Source: Miniimonas arenae (GTDB lineage: Bacteria > Actinomycetota > Actinomycetes > Actinomycetales > Beutenbergiaceae). Taken from it: a DNA stretch of 40,114 bases. The DNA lies in the NCBI RefSeq assembly GCF_006351005.1, contig NZ_VENP01000028.1, positions 1 through 40,114 of the forward strand, written 5' to 3'. Both the position numbers and the translations under genes were made by a program. Position 1 is the stretch's first letter. Every line of letters begins with the position of its first letter. Shown piece by piece: positions 18,170 to 26,633 of this stretch. Below the pieces are notes generated by a model. It ran no database searches. It saw nothing but the letters and a program-made list of their open reading frames with translations, and had not been told where the DNA came from.

Positions 18170-18421
18170 GCTGGTTGGCCCCGCGCACGCTCGAACCGCC
18201 ACGGCGAAGGGCACCGACGACTCTGCGCAACTGCCGAGTGTGGTCCTTCAGGTCGGCGGGTGCGCGCCGGCCGGTTTCGTCACTGGTTCGGTCGCATCGA
18301 TCGACACCGGGGCGGCTGAGCGGTGGGGTGCGGGCCCGCCCGTTCGGAGCCAGTGATGTTCGCGTACTGACGGCCGCGTCCGTTGCGCGGATGGGACACC
18401 AAGCCGAGGTCGTGCGCGCGC

Positions 18422-18437
18422 CGTTTCACGTGAAACC
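18422..18437. promoter_or_regulatory. parS site
   Basis: CGTTTCACGTGAAACC keeps the full GTTTCACGTGAAAC core in noncoding DNA upstream of parA. Confidence 0.88.
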
Positions 18438-18626
18438 TGTCGTGCGGCCGTGGTGGCTTGACGCGGGAGGTCTGCTGCCTGCCGCTCTGTTCGACAGCAC
18501 GAGCGCGGATCACCCGATCGCACACGTGGCATGACGGACAACCACCCGCGCGACCCTCGCGCGACCAGTGTCTGCTGGTACCCCGATGTCGCGGAGCTAC
18601 TCGTCGCGCCGCGTGACGAGGGTCGG

Positions 18627-18642
18627 TGTTTCACGTGAAACA
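18627..18642. promoter_or_regulatory. Consensus parS site
   Basis: TGTTTCACGTGAAACA is identical to the bacterial parS consensus and fully palindromic. Confidence 0.95.
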
Positions 18643-18978
18643 GCCGTCTTGCGGAGCCGACGCAGAGCGTCGTGCCTCCGGTTCTGACCCGGTTCGACCA
18701 GCACCCTCGGACGCTTCTGCGTCAGCCTGCAGCTGCGAACCGTCGCCGCCCGTCCACCTCCTGTGCCGCCTCGAAACAGATCGGCATCCGCACGCCGTCC
18801 GAACTCAACGGTCCGAGCGCGGAGGCCCGCCGGTCGCACACCCCACGGCGGATGAGCAGCTACACGATCGGCTGCTGCCGATGCAGCTGTCTTCCCCGCC
18901 TTGAGTGGCGCGATGCTCCATCGTACGCGTGTACCTATCTCGGACACTGAACGCAAGAGAGCCGCTGCAGAACCGGGT

Positions 18979-20220
18979 TCAGGATCCGTCCGTGAGCGGG
19001 TGGCGGCGGAGGCGGGTCTGCAGCAGCCGGCGCTCGGCGTCGTTGCTGGTCAAGGCCAACGCCTGCCGGTCGGCGGCCGCGGCCTCCGCGGGTCGACCCA
19101 GGAGCCGGAGCAGCTCCGCGCGCGTCGCGTGCAGCAGGTGGTAGCCGGCGAGGTGAGCACCGAGCGCCTCCACCTCGGCCAGCGCGCGTTCGGCCTGACC
19201 GGGACCCAGCTGAGCGAGTGCGATCGACGCGTTCAGCCGCACCACGGGCGAAGGGTCGATGTCGGTGAGGAGCCCGTAGAGCGTGGCGATCTGTCGCCAG
19301 TCCGTCTGTGACCACGAGGGCGCCTCGGCGTGACACATCGCGATCGCCGCCTGCAGCTGGTACGGCCCGGGCGAGCGCAGGGCGGCGGCGCGCTGCAGAT
19401 CCTTGCCGGCCTGGTCGATCGCGCGGCGGTCCCACAGGGAACGATCCTGGTCGCGCAGCAGGACCAGCTCGCCGCGCGCGGTGAAGCGCGCCGCGGCTCG
19501 CGCATGCTGCACCGCGAGCAGCGCGGACAGGCCCCATGCCTCCGCCTTCCGTGGCAGGCTCCGCGCGACGACTCCGGCCAGCCACACCGCGTCCGCGCCC
19601 AGGTCGCGATCCTCCGAACCCCCGGCGGAGGCGACGTACGCCTCGTTGTACGTGAGGTAGACCACAGCGAGCACATCCGGCAGTCGGCCATCGACGTCGT
19701 CGGGGACCCTGAGGTCGATCCCGGTCGCGACGATCTTGCGCTTGGCCCGCACGATCCGCTGCGCGAGGGTCGACTCGTTGACGAGGAACGCGCGAGCGAT
19801 CTGCGGTGTGGTCAGGCCCATCACGGCGCGCAGTGTCAGGGCCAGGCGCACCTCGGGCGCCAGCGCGGGGTGCGCACACGCGAACAGCAGCGGCAACCGG
19901 TCATCCGCATCGACTCCGACGGCCTCGTCCGCGGCCGGCACTGCCTCCTCCGTCGTCGCCGCCAGGCGCTCCGTCACCTGGCGCCGCCGACCTCGCCCGC
20001 GCAGCAGGTCGAGGGCGTTGCGCTGGGCCGCCGTCGTCAGCCACGCCGCAGGGTTGCGGGGAGGGCCGTCACGACGCCACTGCGTCACCGCCTCCAGCAG
20101 CGCGCCCTGCACCGCCTCCTCGGCGACGTCGAAGTCGCCGAAGCGGCGGTACAGGGCGGTGACGAGGCGGCCCGTCTCCTCGCGGGCGACGGCCGCCAGC
20201 GTCGCGTCGGCGCCGCTCAC
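18979..20220 (-). CDS. ECF42-type RNA polymerase sigma factor with TPR-like extension
   Basis: A 413-residue sigma factor. Region 2 is at about residues 8-80 (DVAEEAVQGALLEAVTQW, NPAAWLTTAAQRNALDLLRG), region 4 at about 125-165 (GLTTPQIARAFLVNESTLAQRIVRAKRKI), followed by an extension of about 240 residues with helical-repeat character (DUF6596-like). This architecture and the adjacent DGPF/YCII gene define the ECF42 group, in which the C-terminal extension is needed for activity and no classical anti-sigma factor is linked. The GTG at 20220 overlaps the YCII stop by 4 bp (GTGA). The inducing signal is unknown. Together with the YCII gene it belongs to a block inserted between parA and rsmG. 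Confidence 0.9.
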   Translation of the reverse strand: MSGADATLAAVAREETGRLVTALYRRFGDFDVAEEAVQGALLEAVTQWRRDGPPRNPAAWLTTAAQRNALDLLRGRGRRRQVTERLAATTEEAVPAADEAVGVDADDRLPLLFACAHPALAPEVRLALTLRAVMGLTTPQIARAFLVNESTLAQRIVRAKRKIVATGIDLRVPDDVDGRLPDVLAVVYLTYNEAYVASAGGSEDRDLGADAVWLAGVVARSLPRKAEAWGLSALLAVQHARAAARFTARGELVLLRDQDRSLWDRRAIDQAGKDLQRAAALRSPGPYQLQAAIAMCHAEAPSWSQTDWRQIATLYGLLTDIDPSPVVRLNASIALAQLGPGQAERALAEVEALGAHLAGYHLLHATRAELLRLLGRPAEAAAADRQALALTSNDAERRLLQTRLRRHPLTDGS

Positions 20221-20573
20221 TCGAACTGGCTGTAGTCCACCACCATCGGGCGAACCTCCACCGCCACCCCGGGCAGCTCCAGTCCGGGCCACGTCCTGGC
20301 CACGGCGAGCGCCGCGTCCATGTCGGGCACCTCGATGACGCTGAATCCGCCGATCACCTCCTTCGCCTCGTTGAACGGTCCGTCGACGACGACGCCACCG
20401 GTCCTGACCGTGGTCGCCGTCTCGACGGGCTGCAGCTCGGCGCCCGAGTCGCTGATCACGGCGGCGTGCTCGCCGAACCAGCCGTAGATCCGACCGTAGA
20501 CGTCCTGGGCCTGCTCCTGCGTCACGTCCGCCGCCTGCGACGGGTCGCTCGTGAACATCAGCACGTACTTCAT
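20217..20573 (-). CDS. YCII/DGPF family protein
   Basis: A 118-residue ferredoxin-like-fold protein starting MKYVLMFTSD, with the signature DGPF at residues 64-67 followed by NEAKEVIGGF. DGPF proteins are the usual partners and regulon members of ECF42 sigma factors; their biochemical role is unsettled. The ATG has GGAAGG upstream. It is the first gene of the two-gene operon, preceded by an ECF42-like promoter. Confidence 0.92.
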   Translation of the reverse strand: MKYVLMFTSDPSQAADVTQEQAQDVYGRIYGWFGEHAAVISDSGAELQPVETATTVRTGGVVVDGPFNEAKEVIGGFSVIEVPDMDAALAVARTWPGLELPGVAVEVRPMVVDYSQFE

Positions 20574-20611
20574 GGGGAGTCCTTCCTCGTGGGTGGGTCC
20601 TTCACCTGTAC

Positions 20612-20638
20612 GTCGCCGGTCGGGTGCGGAAATCGACA
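20612..20638 (-). promoter_or_regulatory. ECF42-type autoregulatory promoter
   Basis: On the minus strand TGTCGA (20633-20638) and CGAC (20612-20615) are 17 bp apart, matching the ECF42 promoter pattern (TGTCGA at -35, CGA(C/T) at -10). The predicted transcript starts about 30 nt before the YCII ATG, so the sigma factor probably drives its own operon. Confidence 0.6.
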
Positions 20639-20762
20639 GCCGGGTCGCAGCAGATCTCGCGGGCCCTCAGGGCAGGAGCGCCAGGCGCCCTTCCACGCCC
20701 GCGGCTTGGCCGACAGTGTGGCGCACGGGCACGCTCGGCGCGAGGGCGCGTGGTCACGCGAT

Positions 20763-20778
20763 TTCACGATACTGTGAA
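20763..20778 (+). promoter_or_regulatory. ArsR operator with -10 box, probable leaderless start
   Basis: TTCAC (20763-20767) and GTGAA (20774-20778) are perfect inverted arms around GATACT (20768-20773), which can serve as the -10. The GTG start lies 3 bp beyond the right arm, so the mRNA would be leaderless and a repressor bound here would cover the promoter. Confidence 0.55.
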
Positions 20779-20781
20779 GCC

Positions 20782-21138
20782 GTGAATCCACCTGATGCGC
20801 CACTCTACGAGATCAAGGCCAACCTGTTCCGCGCCCTCGCCCATCCCGTCCGCGTGCGCGTGCTCGAGATCCTTGCCGCGTCGCCGCAGGAAGTCGCCGT
20901 CGCCGACCTCCTCACGACGCTCGGCCTGGAACCGTCCCACCTCTCCGGTCATCTCGCCGTGCTGCGGCGCCACGACGTCGTGACCTCCCGCCGGGTCGGC
21001 TCCACCGTCTACTACCGGCTGGGCCACCCTGCGGTGGCGGACGTCCTCGCGAGCGCCCGGGTCTTCCTCCACGACACGCTCGCCACGGCGGCGCAGCGGC
21101 TCGACGCAGCACGCGACCTTCCGCCGGTCGGCCGATGA
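20782..21138 (+). CDS. ArsR-family winged-helix repressor
   Basis: A 118-residue regulator. The ArsR/SmtB DNA-binding fold is clear: LFRALAHPVRVRVLEILA at 16-32, recognition helix EPSHLSGHLAVLRRHDVV at 50-67 and the beta-wing RVGSTVYYRL at 71-80. It has no cysteine, so a thiol-based arsenic, cadmium or sulfur sensor of the classical types is excluded; a His/Asp site in the last helix or a non-metal signal is possible. The ATG of the SulP gene overlaps its stop by 4 bp. It probably represses itself and the transporter through the adjacent inverted repeat. Confidence 0.88.
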   Translation: MNPPDAPLYEIKANLFRALAHPVRVRVLEILAASPQEVAVADLLTTLGLEPSHLSGHLAVLRRHDVVTSRRVGSTVYYRLGHPAVADVLASARVFLHDTLATAAQRLDAARDLPPVGR

Positions 21139-22826
21139 CCGCGGCCACGACGGCGTCGGCGACGAGCAGCGTCGCCCGGCACCTGCGCACGCTTCTGCCG
21201 GGACGGGCCGACCTCGCGCCCGTGCGGACCTCGTGGCGGCGCGACCTGCTCGCGGGGGTGACCGTCGCCGTCGTCGCCCTGCCGCTCGCGCTGGGGTTCG
21301 GCATCAGCTCCGGGATGGGCGCCGCGGCCGGACTGGTGACGGCCGTCGTGGCCGGTGTCGTCGCCGCCGTCCTCGGCGGCTCGCACGTCCAGGTGTCCGG
21401 TCCGACCGGCGCGATGGCCGTGATCCTCGCCCCGATCGTCGCCGCGCACGGGACGGCCGGCGTCGTGACGATCTCGGTCATGGCCGGGATCGTGCTCGTG
21501 CTCGCCGGGCTCGCGCGGCTCGGCCGGATCGTCGTCTACATCCCGTGGCCCGTCATCGAGGGGTTCACCGCCGGGATCGCGGCGATCATCTTCCTCCAGC
21601 AGGTGCCCCTCGCTCTCGACGTCACCGTCACCGGCGGGGAGCGCCCGCTCGCCGCGGCGCTCGACGCCGTCGGGCAGGCGGGCCTCGCGCAGAGCGGCAC
21701 TGCCCTCGGCGTCACGGTCGGCGTCATCCTCGTCATCGAGCTGTGTCGTCGACTCCCGGGCAACGTCGCCGGCGCGCTCGTGGCGGTCGGGCTCGCGACG
21801 GGTGCCGCCCAGGTGCTGCACCTCGACATATCCCGGATCGGCGCCCTGCCCACGTCGCTGCCGGCGCCGTCGCTCGGCGTCGTCGACCCGGCAACCCTGG
21901 CGGGCCTCGCGGGGCCTGCGCTCTCGGTGGCGGCCCTCGCGGCCATCGAGTCGCTGCTGTCGGCACGCGTCGCCGCCGGCATGGCGCCGACCGGGCGGCC
22001 GCTCCCGGACCGCGAGCTCGTGGGCCAGGGCATGGCCTCCATCGCGTCCGGCGTCTTCGGCGGCATGCCCGCGACCGGCGCCATCGCGCGCACGGCGGTC
22101 AACGTGCGGGCGGGCGCGCAGAGCCGGCTCGCCGCCGTCGTGCACGCGCTGTGCCTCGCGCTCGTCGTGCTGGTCGGCGCGGGCCTCGCCTCGCTCATCC
22201 CGCTGGCCGCACTCGCCGGAGTGCTCATCGCGACGGCGTTCCGGATGGTCAACGTGCGCGAGGCGACCACTCTGCTGCGGCTGGGCCGCGGACCCGCGCT
22301 CACGTTCCTCGTCACCATCGTGTGCACCGTGGCGCTCGACCTCATCACCGCCGTAGAGGTGGGGATCGTCCTCGCGGGGTTCTTCGCGCTGCGACGGATG
22401 GCGTCGACCTCACGCGTGGAGCGCGAGGCGCTGCCGGGACCCGCCTGCCCGGGCGACGAGCACATCTCCCTGCTGCGTCTGGACGGCTCCCTGTTCTTCG
22501 GTGCCGCCGACCGCGTGCTCGACGAGATCGCCGACTCCCGCGCCTGGGTGGTGATCCTGCGGCTGTCCCAGGTCAACCTGCTCGACTCCACCGGGGCCCA
22601 CCGCCTCATGGAGCTCATGACCCAGCTCGAGGCACGCGGCATCACGGTCCTCATCAAGGGCATCCGTCCGGAGCACCACGACACGGCGCTGCGCGCCGGT
22701 GTGCTCGGTGCGCTGCGCCACCAGGCGCACCTCTTCGAGGAGCTGCCGCCCGCCGTCGAGCACGCCCGTGACCACGTCCGGCGCGAGCTCGCACACCGGC
22801 CTACCACCGTGGACCGCGCGCTCTGA
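21135..22826 (+). CDS. SulP-family anion transporter with STAS domain
   Basis: A 563-residue inner-membrane transporter. Residues about 30-420 carry the SulP (SLC26-like) membrane domain, including LLAGVTVAVVALPLALGFGIS, the SGPTGAMAVI loop and FGGMPATGAIARTAVNVRAGA. A cytoplasmic STAS domain follows at about 440-545 with DSTGAHRLMELM, the usual STAS nucleotide-loop position. SulP proteins move sulfate, bicarbonate, dicarboxylates or similar anions; which one is not readable here. Translationally coupled to ArsR and convergent with rsmG with 42 bp between. Confidence 0.9.
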   Translation: MTAATTASATSSVARHLRTLLPGRADLAPVRTSWRRDLLAGVTVAVVALPLALGFGISSGMGAAAGLVTAVVAGVVAAVLGGSHVQVSGPTGAMAVILAPIVAAHGTAGVVTISVMAGIVLVLAGLARLGRIVVYIPWPVIEGFTAGIAAIIFLQQVPLALDVTVTGGERPLAAALDAVGQAGLAQSGTALGVTVGVILVIELCRRLPGNVAGALVAVGLATGAAQVLHLDISRIGALPTSLPAPSLGVVDPATLAGLAGPALSVAALAAIESLLSARVAAGMAPTGRPLPDRELVGQGMASIASGVFGGMPATGAIARTAVNVRAGAQSRLAAVVHALCLALVVLVGAGLASLIPLAALAGVLIATAFRMVNVREATTLLRLGRGPALTFLVTIVCTVALDLITAVEVGIVLAGFFALRRMASTSRVEREALPGPACPGDEHISLLRLDGSLFFGAADRVLDEIADSRAWVVILRLSQVNLLDSTGAHRLMELMTQLEARGITVLIKGIRPEHHDTALRAGVLGALRHQAHLFEELPPAVEHARDHVRRELAHRPTTVDRAL

Positions 22827-22868
22827 CCAGACGCGAGGACTCCGAACGGCCCGACGGCGAAGGAGGGC

Positions 22869-23525
22869 TCAGCGCCCGCCCACGCGCCGGATCTCGACCA
22901 CCCGGGTGACGTCACCGTCGCCCAGGACGTCGACGTCGTGCACGACCCCCGCGCCCGCGCCGAGGCGGCGCAGCGTGGACCCCGCGGCCTCGAGCTCGGC
23001 GGCGGCGCGCTGACCCTTCATGGCGAGCAGGGCGCCCCCGGGTGCGACGAGCGGCCAGGTCCACGTCACGAGCTTGTCCAGGGCGGCGACGGCGCGTGCC
23101 GTCACCGCGTCGAACCGCGCCTTGCCGTGCAGCTCCTGCGCCTGACCCTGCACCACCGAGACGTTGGTCAGTGACAGCTCGGCTGCGACGAGCTCGAGCC
23201 ACTCCACCCGGCGCTCCATGGGCTCGATGAGCGTGACGGTGAGGTCCGGCCGCACGGCGGCCAGCACGACTCCCGGGAGGCCGGCTCCCGACCCGACGTC
23301 GGCGACGCTGCCCGACCCGGGCAGGTAGGGCAGGACCGCAGCGGAGTTCAGCACGTGCCGCGTCCAGAGGCGTCCGAGCTCACGCGGGCCGACGAGCCCA
23401 CGCTCCTCGCCGTGGCGGCGCAGCAGCTCGTAGTAGGCGACGCACGCGTCGTAGCCGGCACCGAGGACCTCGCGGGAGCCGGGGGTGGCCTCGGGCTCGG
23501 ACTCCGCCGCTTCCGTCGCGGACAC
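22869..23525 (-). CDS. rsmG: 16S rRNA m7G527 methyltransferase
   Basis: A 218-residue SAM-dependent enzyme (GidB) that methylates G527 of 16S rRNA; its loss gives low-level streptomycin resistance. Seen: GLVGPRELGRLWTRHVLNS, the SAM loop VADVGSGAGLPGVVLA at about residues 75-90, ARAVAALDKLV and PGGALLAMKG. The GTG at 23525 lies one base after the jag stop; an extension to 23567 would overlap jag. Normally beside parA; here separated from it by about 5 kb. Confidence 0.94.
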   Translation of the reverse strand: MSATEAAESEPEATPGSREVLGAGYDACVAYYELLRRHGEERGLVGPRELGRLWTRHVLNSAAVLPYLPGSGSVADVGSGAGLPGVVLAAVRPDLTVTLIEPMERRVEWLELVAAELSLTNVSVVQGQAQELHGKARFDAVTARAVAALDKLVTWTWPLVAPGGALLAMKGQRAAAELEAAGSTLRRLGAGAGVVHDVDVLGDGDVTRVVEIRRVGGR

Positions 23526-23526
23526 G

Positions 23527-24018
23527 TCAGGCCGGGCGGATGACGACCCGGCGCGCCGGCTCGACACCCTCGGAGTCGCTCACCAGGCCCGCCGCCGCCA
23601 CCCAGTCGTGGACGATCTTGCGCTGGTAGGGGTTCATCGCGTCGAGCGCGACCGACTCCCCGGAGGACTTCACGTGCTCGACCGCCTCGGCGGCCACCTT
23701 CTCCAGGGCCTCGCGCTGACGCGCGCGGAACCCGGCGACGTCGAGCATGAGCCGGCTGCGCTCGCCGGTGCGGGCCTGCACGGCCAGCCGCGTGAGCTCC
23801 TGCAGGGCGTCGAGCACCTCGCCGTCCTCGCCCACGAGTCGGTCCAGCGCACCCGGCGCCTCCTCGGAGACGATCTCGACCGCCGCGCGGCCGTGCTCGA
23901 CGCCGAGGTCGATGTCGCCGTCGAGGTCCGCGATGTCGAGCAGCTCCTCGAGGTAGTCGGCGGCGATCTCGCCCTCCTCCTCGAGTCTCGTGGGGGCAGG
24001 AGTGTCCTGGTTCGTCAT
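23527..24018 (-). CDS. jag: Jag/KhpB RNA-binding protein
   Basis: A 163-residue protein with an acidic N-terminal part, a KH domain at about residues 45-95 (GEDGEVLDALQELTRLAVQ) and an R3H domain at about 100-160 (NPYQRKIVHDWV). KhpB/Jag binds RNA and influences cell division and envelope protein insertion. Conserved between yidC and rsmG; the jag and rsmG genes are virtually contiguous. Confidence 0.92.
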   Translation of the reverse strand: MTNQDTPAPTRLEEEGEIAADYLEELLDIADLDGDIDLGVEHGRAAVEIVSEEAPGALDRLVGEDGEVLDALQELTRLAVQARTGERSRLMLDVAGFRARQREALEKVAAEAVEHVKSSGESVALDAMNPYQRKIVHDWVAAAGLVSDSEGVEPARRVVIRPA

Positions 24019-24120
24019 GTCGTTCTCCGGGGGTCTGCGAGGTTCTCGTGTCCTGCGGTGGGCGCCGGCGTCACCTGAGGGGCGACGGCGCGGCGTGCTG
24101 CGTCGGCGTCGATGCCGGGG

Positions 24121-25296
24121 TCAGCGCTTGCGCTTCGTTCTCTTGCCGGGCGTCGGTGGCTCGTCCTCCAGGACGCTCCCCGAGCCGGACGAGCCGGACG
24201 AGTCCGAGCGGCCGGACGAGTCCGTCGTGCCCACGGGGGGCGGAGCGTCGGTGACGTCGTCGGGCACGCTCGCCACGCCGTCGGGCGCCGTGGACGACGG
24301 CGTGCCCAGCGGGCGGGGTGCGCCGGACTTCTTCGCCCGTGCCTTGCTCTTGGGCTGCTGACGCTGGCCGGAGACCGGACGCTCGTCCTCGAGCAACGCG
24401 GTGCCGCCGGCCCCGGTCGTGACGGCATCCGAGCTGCTCGACGTGCCCTTGCGCGCGGCCTTGCGGGCCATCCGCTCCTGGTACTTGCGCTCCGCCTCGG
24501 AGCCGGGCGCCGGCATGTTGCGGATGACGTAGAACTGCTGACCCATCGACCACAGGTTCGTGGTGGTCCAGTAGATGAGGACACCGATCGGGAAGTTCAC
24601 GCCCGAGAATGCGAATACGAGCGGGAGGATGTACATCAGCATCTTCTGCTGACGGGCCATCGGGTTGTCCAGCGCCGCCGCCGGCATGTTCTTCATCGTC
24701 AGCTGGCGCTGCGTGGTGAACGTGGTCACCGACATCGCGACGATGAGGATCACCGCGACGATCCGCACCGCGGCGGTGGCGTCGGGCATGAGGAACCACG
24801 ACGAGAGCGGCGCTCCGAGCAGCGTCGAGGCCTCGGCCTGCGATGCCAGCTCACGCGTGAGCGGACCGATATGGCTCTGCGTGCCCGCCGCGATCTCGTC
24901 CAGGGAGGAGAGCACGCGGAACAGGGCGAAGAAGATCGGGGACTGCGCGAGGATCGGCAGGCACGACGCGAACGGGTTGGTGCCCGCCTCGCGGTAGATG
25001 GCCATCATCTCCTGCTGCATGGCCTGCCGCGACGCCGGGTCGGTCTTGCCCTTGTACTTCTTCTGCAGCTTCTGGATCTCCGGCTGCACGATCTGCATCG
25101 CGCGCGACGCCCGGATCTGCCGCACGAAGAGCGGGATCAGCACGATGCGGATCACGATCACGAGCACCACGATCGAGAGCACCCAGGACAGGCCGCTCTC
25201 GTCCATGCCGATGAACGTGAAGGCCTTGTGGGCGAGGACCATGATCCACGCAACCACCCACATGATGGGGGAGAGGATCGTGTCGAACCAGTCCAT
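24121..25296 (-). CDS. yidC: Membrane protein insertase YidC
   Basis: A 391-residue Oxa1-family insertase. The actinobacterial form lacks the large periplasmic domain: the first segment starts near residue 1 and the core has about five membrane helices, with RASRAMQIVQPEIQKLQKKYKGK in the cytoplasmic hairpin and NPFASCLPILAQSPIFFALF. The core ends near residue 285. A tail of about 100 residues is rich in Ser, Gly, Pro and Lys/Arg and finishes GKRTKRKR, consistent with ribosome or RNA contact. A TAPDGVAS stretch in the tail resembles the PDGVA repeat of the acetyltransferase. Confidence 0.95.
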   Translation of the reverse strand: MDWFDTILSPIMWVVAWIMVLAHKAFTFIGMDESGLSWVLSIVVLVIVIRIVLIPLFVRQIRASRAMQIVQPEIQKLQKKYKGKTDPASRQAMQQEMMAIYREAGTNPFASCLPILAQSPIFFALFRVLSSLDEIAAGTQSHIGPLTRELASQAEASTLLGAPLSSWFLMPDATAAVRIVAVILIVAMSVTTFTTQRQLTMKNMPAAALDNPMARQQKMLMYILPLVFAFSGVNFPIGVLIYWTTTNLWSMGQQFYVIRNMPAPGSEAERKYQERMARKAARKGTSSSSDAVTTGAGGTALLEDERPVSGQRQQPKSKARAKKSGAPRPLGTPSSTAPDGVASVPDDVTDAPPPVGTTDSSGRSDSSGSSGSGSVLEDEPPTPGKRTKRKR

Positions 25297-25413
25297 CGTC
25301 TCTGCAGAGCTCCTGTCGGGAAGGGGTCGGGCACCAGGCCCGAGTCGAGGGTACGAGACCGGGGCAGCGGCGACGAATCACAGGGCGTGACCGGGCCGGG
25401 CCTGGCCGGCCGG

Positions 25414-25854
25414 TCAGGCGGGGCCGGGTGGCTCCGGCGTCGGTGCCGGGGTCGTCGGAGTCGTCGGAGTGGGAGCCTCGACCACCCCGTCCCAGCTTGC
25501 CCAGCGCTGGCCGCGCACCGGCACGTGATCGACGCCGCCGCGCGCCCACGGGTTGCACCGCAGCACCCGGTAGACCGCGAGCACGAACCCCACGGCGGCG
25601 CCGCGCGTGCGCAGCGCCTCGACGGCGTACGCCGAGCAGCTCGGGTAGAAGCGGCACCGCGGCGCGAGCCACGGCGACACGACGCCCTGGTAGAGGCGCA
25701 CCAGCGCCACGAGCACGCGAGCGGCCGACGACGGCGTCGCGTCCTTGGTCTGCGACCGCACGCCTCGCACGTCCGACGGCGCACCCGCGTCGTGCGGTTC
25801 GCCGTCGGACGGGTGGGCGGTCGCGTGGGGCATCCGGTCCTGCGCCATGGTCAC
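25414..25854 (-). CDS. yidD: Membrane-protein insertion efficiency factor YidD
   Basis: A 146-residue protein with the YidD core at about residues 44-120: LVRLYQGVVSPWLAPRCRFYPSCSAYAVEAL and CNPWARGGVDHVP, with the conserved cysteines. It helps YidC insert proteins. Usual length is 70-115; here an N-terminal extension and a Thr/Pro-rich tail are added. The GTG at 25854 overlaps the rnpA stop by 4 bp; an ATG at 25848 is an equal alternative. Confidence 0.9.
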   Translation of the reverse strand: MTMAQDRMPHATAHPSDGEPHDAGAPSDVRGVRSQTKDATPSSAARVLVALVRLYQGVVSPWLAPRCRFYPSCSAYAVEALRTRGAAVGFVLAVYRVLRCNPWARGGVDHVPVRGQRWASWDGVVEAPTPTTPTTPAPTPEPPGPA

Positions 25855-26312
25855 GACCGGTGCTCGCGCGGTGCGGACACCCCGGCCACAGTGCGAGGCG
25901 ACGGGGAGACCGCCGACGGACGCCCGCTGCGCTGCGACGCTGCGGCGGCGCGACGCTCGGCCTGCCGCCACGCGGTGTCGAGGGAGTCGGCCAGCTCGAC
26001 GCTCGACGCCGTCGCGCTCGCCGGGAGGGCGCGCACCACGAGGCGAGAACCGTCCGGGAGCCGATCGACGCGTGCGCGCACCAGATGACGCAGGCGCCGC
26101 TTGACCCGGTTGCGCACGACGGCCACGCCGACGCTCTTGGGGACGACGAAACCCACCAGGGCCGCAGCCGCTGGTGGGTCGTCGGACGTCCGCCCGGTGG
26201 AGTCAGGCAGGGCGAGGTGCACGACGAGGTGCGAGGACCCTGTCCGAGCCCCCCGGCGCACCGCGACGCGGAAGTCCTCGGACTCCCGCATCCGGTGCGC
26301 CGCGCTCAGCAC
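25851..26312 (-). CDS. rnpA: Ribonuclease P protein component
   Basis: A 153-residue protein subunit of RNase P, which matures the 5' end of tRNAs. The opening AAHRMRESEDFRVAVRRG and the basic motif VGVAVVRNRVKRRLRHLVR (RNR motif) are typical. About 30 Ala/Ser/Pro-rich residues extend the C-terminus past the usual 110-125. The GTG start follows the rpmH stop by 3 bp, the classic rpmH-rnpA pair. Confidence 0.94.
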   Translation of the reverse strand: MLSAAHRMRESEDFRVAVRRGARTGSSHLVVHLALPDSTGRTSDDPPAAAALVGFVVPKSVGVAVVRNRVKRRLRHLVRARVDRLPDGSRLVVRALPASATASSVELADSLDTAWRQAERRAAAASQRSGRPSAVSPSPRTVAGVSAPREHRS

Positions 26313-26315
26313 GGC

Positions 26316-26453
26316 TCAGGCAGAGAGCTCGGAACGCCCCTTGCGACGGCGCGCCGACAGGATCGCGCGGCCGGCGCGGGTCCGCATCCGGAGACGGAAG
26401 CCGTGCACCTTGGCACGACGCCGGTTGTTCGGCTGAAAGGTCCGCTTGGTCAC
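26316..26453 (-). CDS. rpmH: 50S ribosomal protein L34
   Basis: A 45-residue basic protein starting [22 protein letters not shown], the universal L34 pattern. The GTG at 26453 gives the usual actinobacterial length; an upstream ATG at 26471 would add six residues (SGSTPV region) but has a poorer fit to the family. First gene of the leftward rpmH-rnpA-yidD-yidC-jag-rsmG run. Confidence 0.96.
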   Translation of the reverse strand: MTKRTFQPNNRRRAKVHGFRLRMRTRAGRAILSARRRKGRSELSA

Positions 26454-26604
26454 GGGGGTGCTCCCACTCATTGCTTGGTCGGTCGGGCGCGCCACGCCCG
26501 ATCCGCGGAGCAGACCGGTGTGCGCGACGCCCGAAGCAGTGGCCCGCGCGCTCGCAAGCGCGATCTGGGCAGGACGGACGGCGCGCGTGTGGCGCGACTG
26601 AAGA

Positions 26605-26633
26605 ACGGTACGCGGGTTCGCTGACCCGGTCAA
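26605..26633 (-). promoter_or_regulatory. rpmH promoter
   Basis: On the minus strand TTGACC (26628-26633) and TACCGT (26605-26610) are 17 bp apart, a good housekeeping promoter. It lies about 150 bp upstream of rpmH, leaving a long untranslated leader. Confidence 0.65.

Larger units (their letters stand above)
17990..18978. other. Gene-free centromere-like region
   Basis: About 1 kb with no convincing gene: open frames here lack ribosome sites, recognisable domains and the strong third-codon GC pattern of the neighbours. It holds two parS sites (18422-18437, 18627-18642) and an imperfect structured inverted repeat at 18120-18169. It separates parAB from the accessory sigma-factor and transporter block. 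Confidence 0.65.

Noticed and set aside
18248-18634. Open frames in the parS region
   Set aside because: No ribosome site, domain or codon-position bias; they span parS palindromes.
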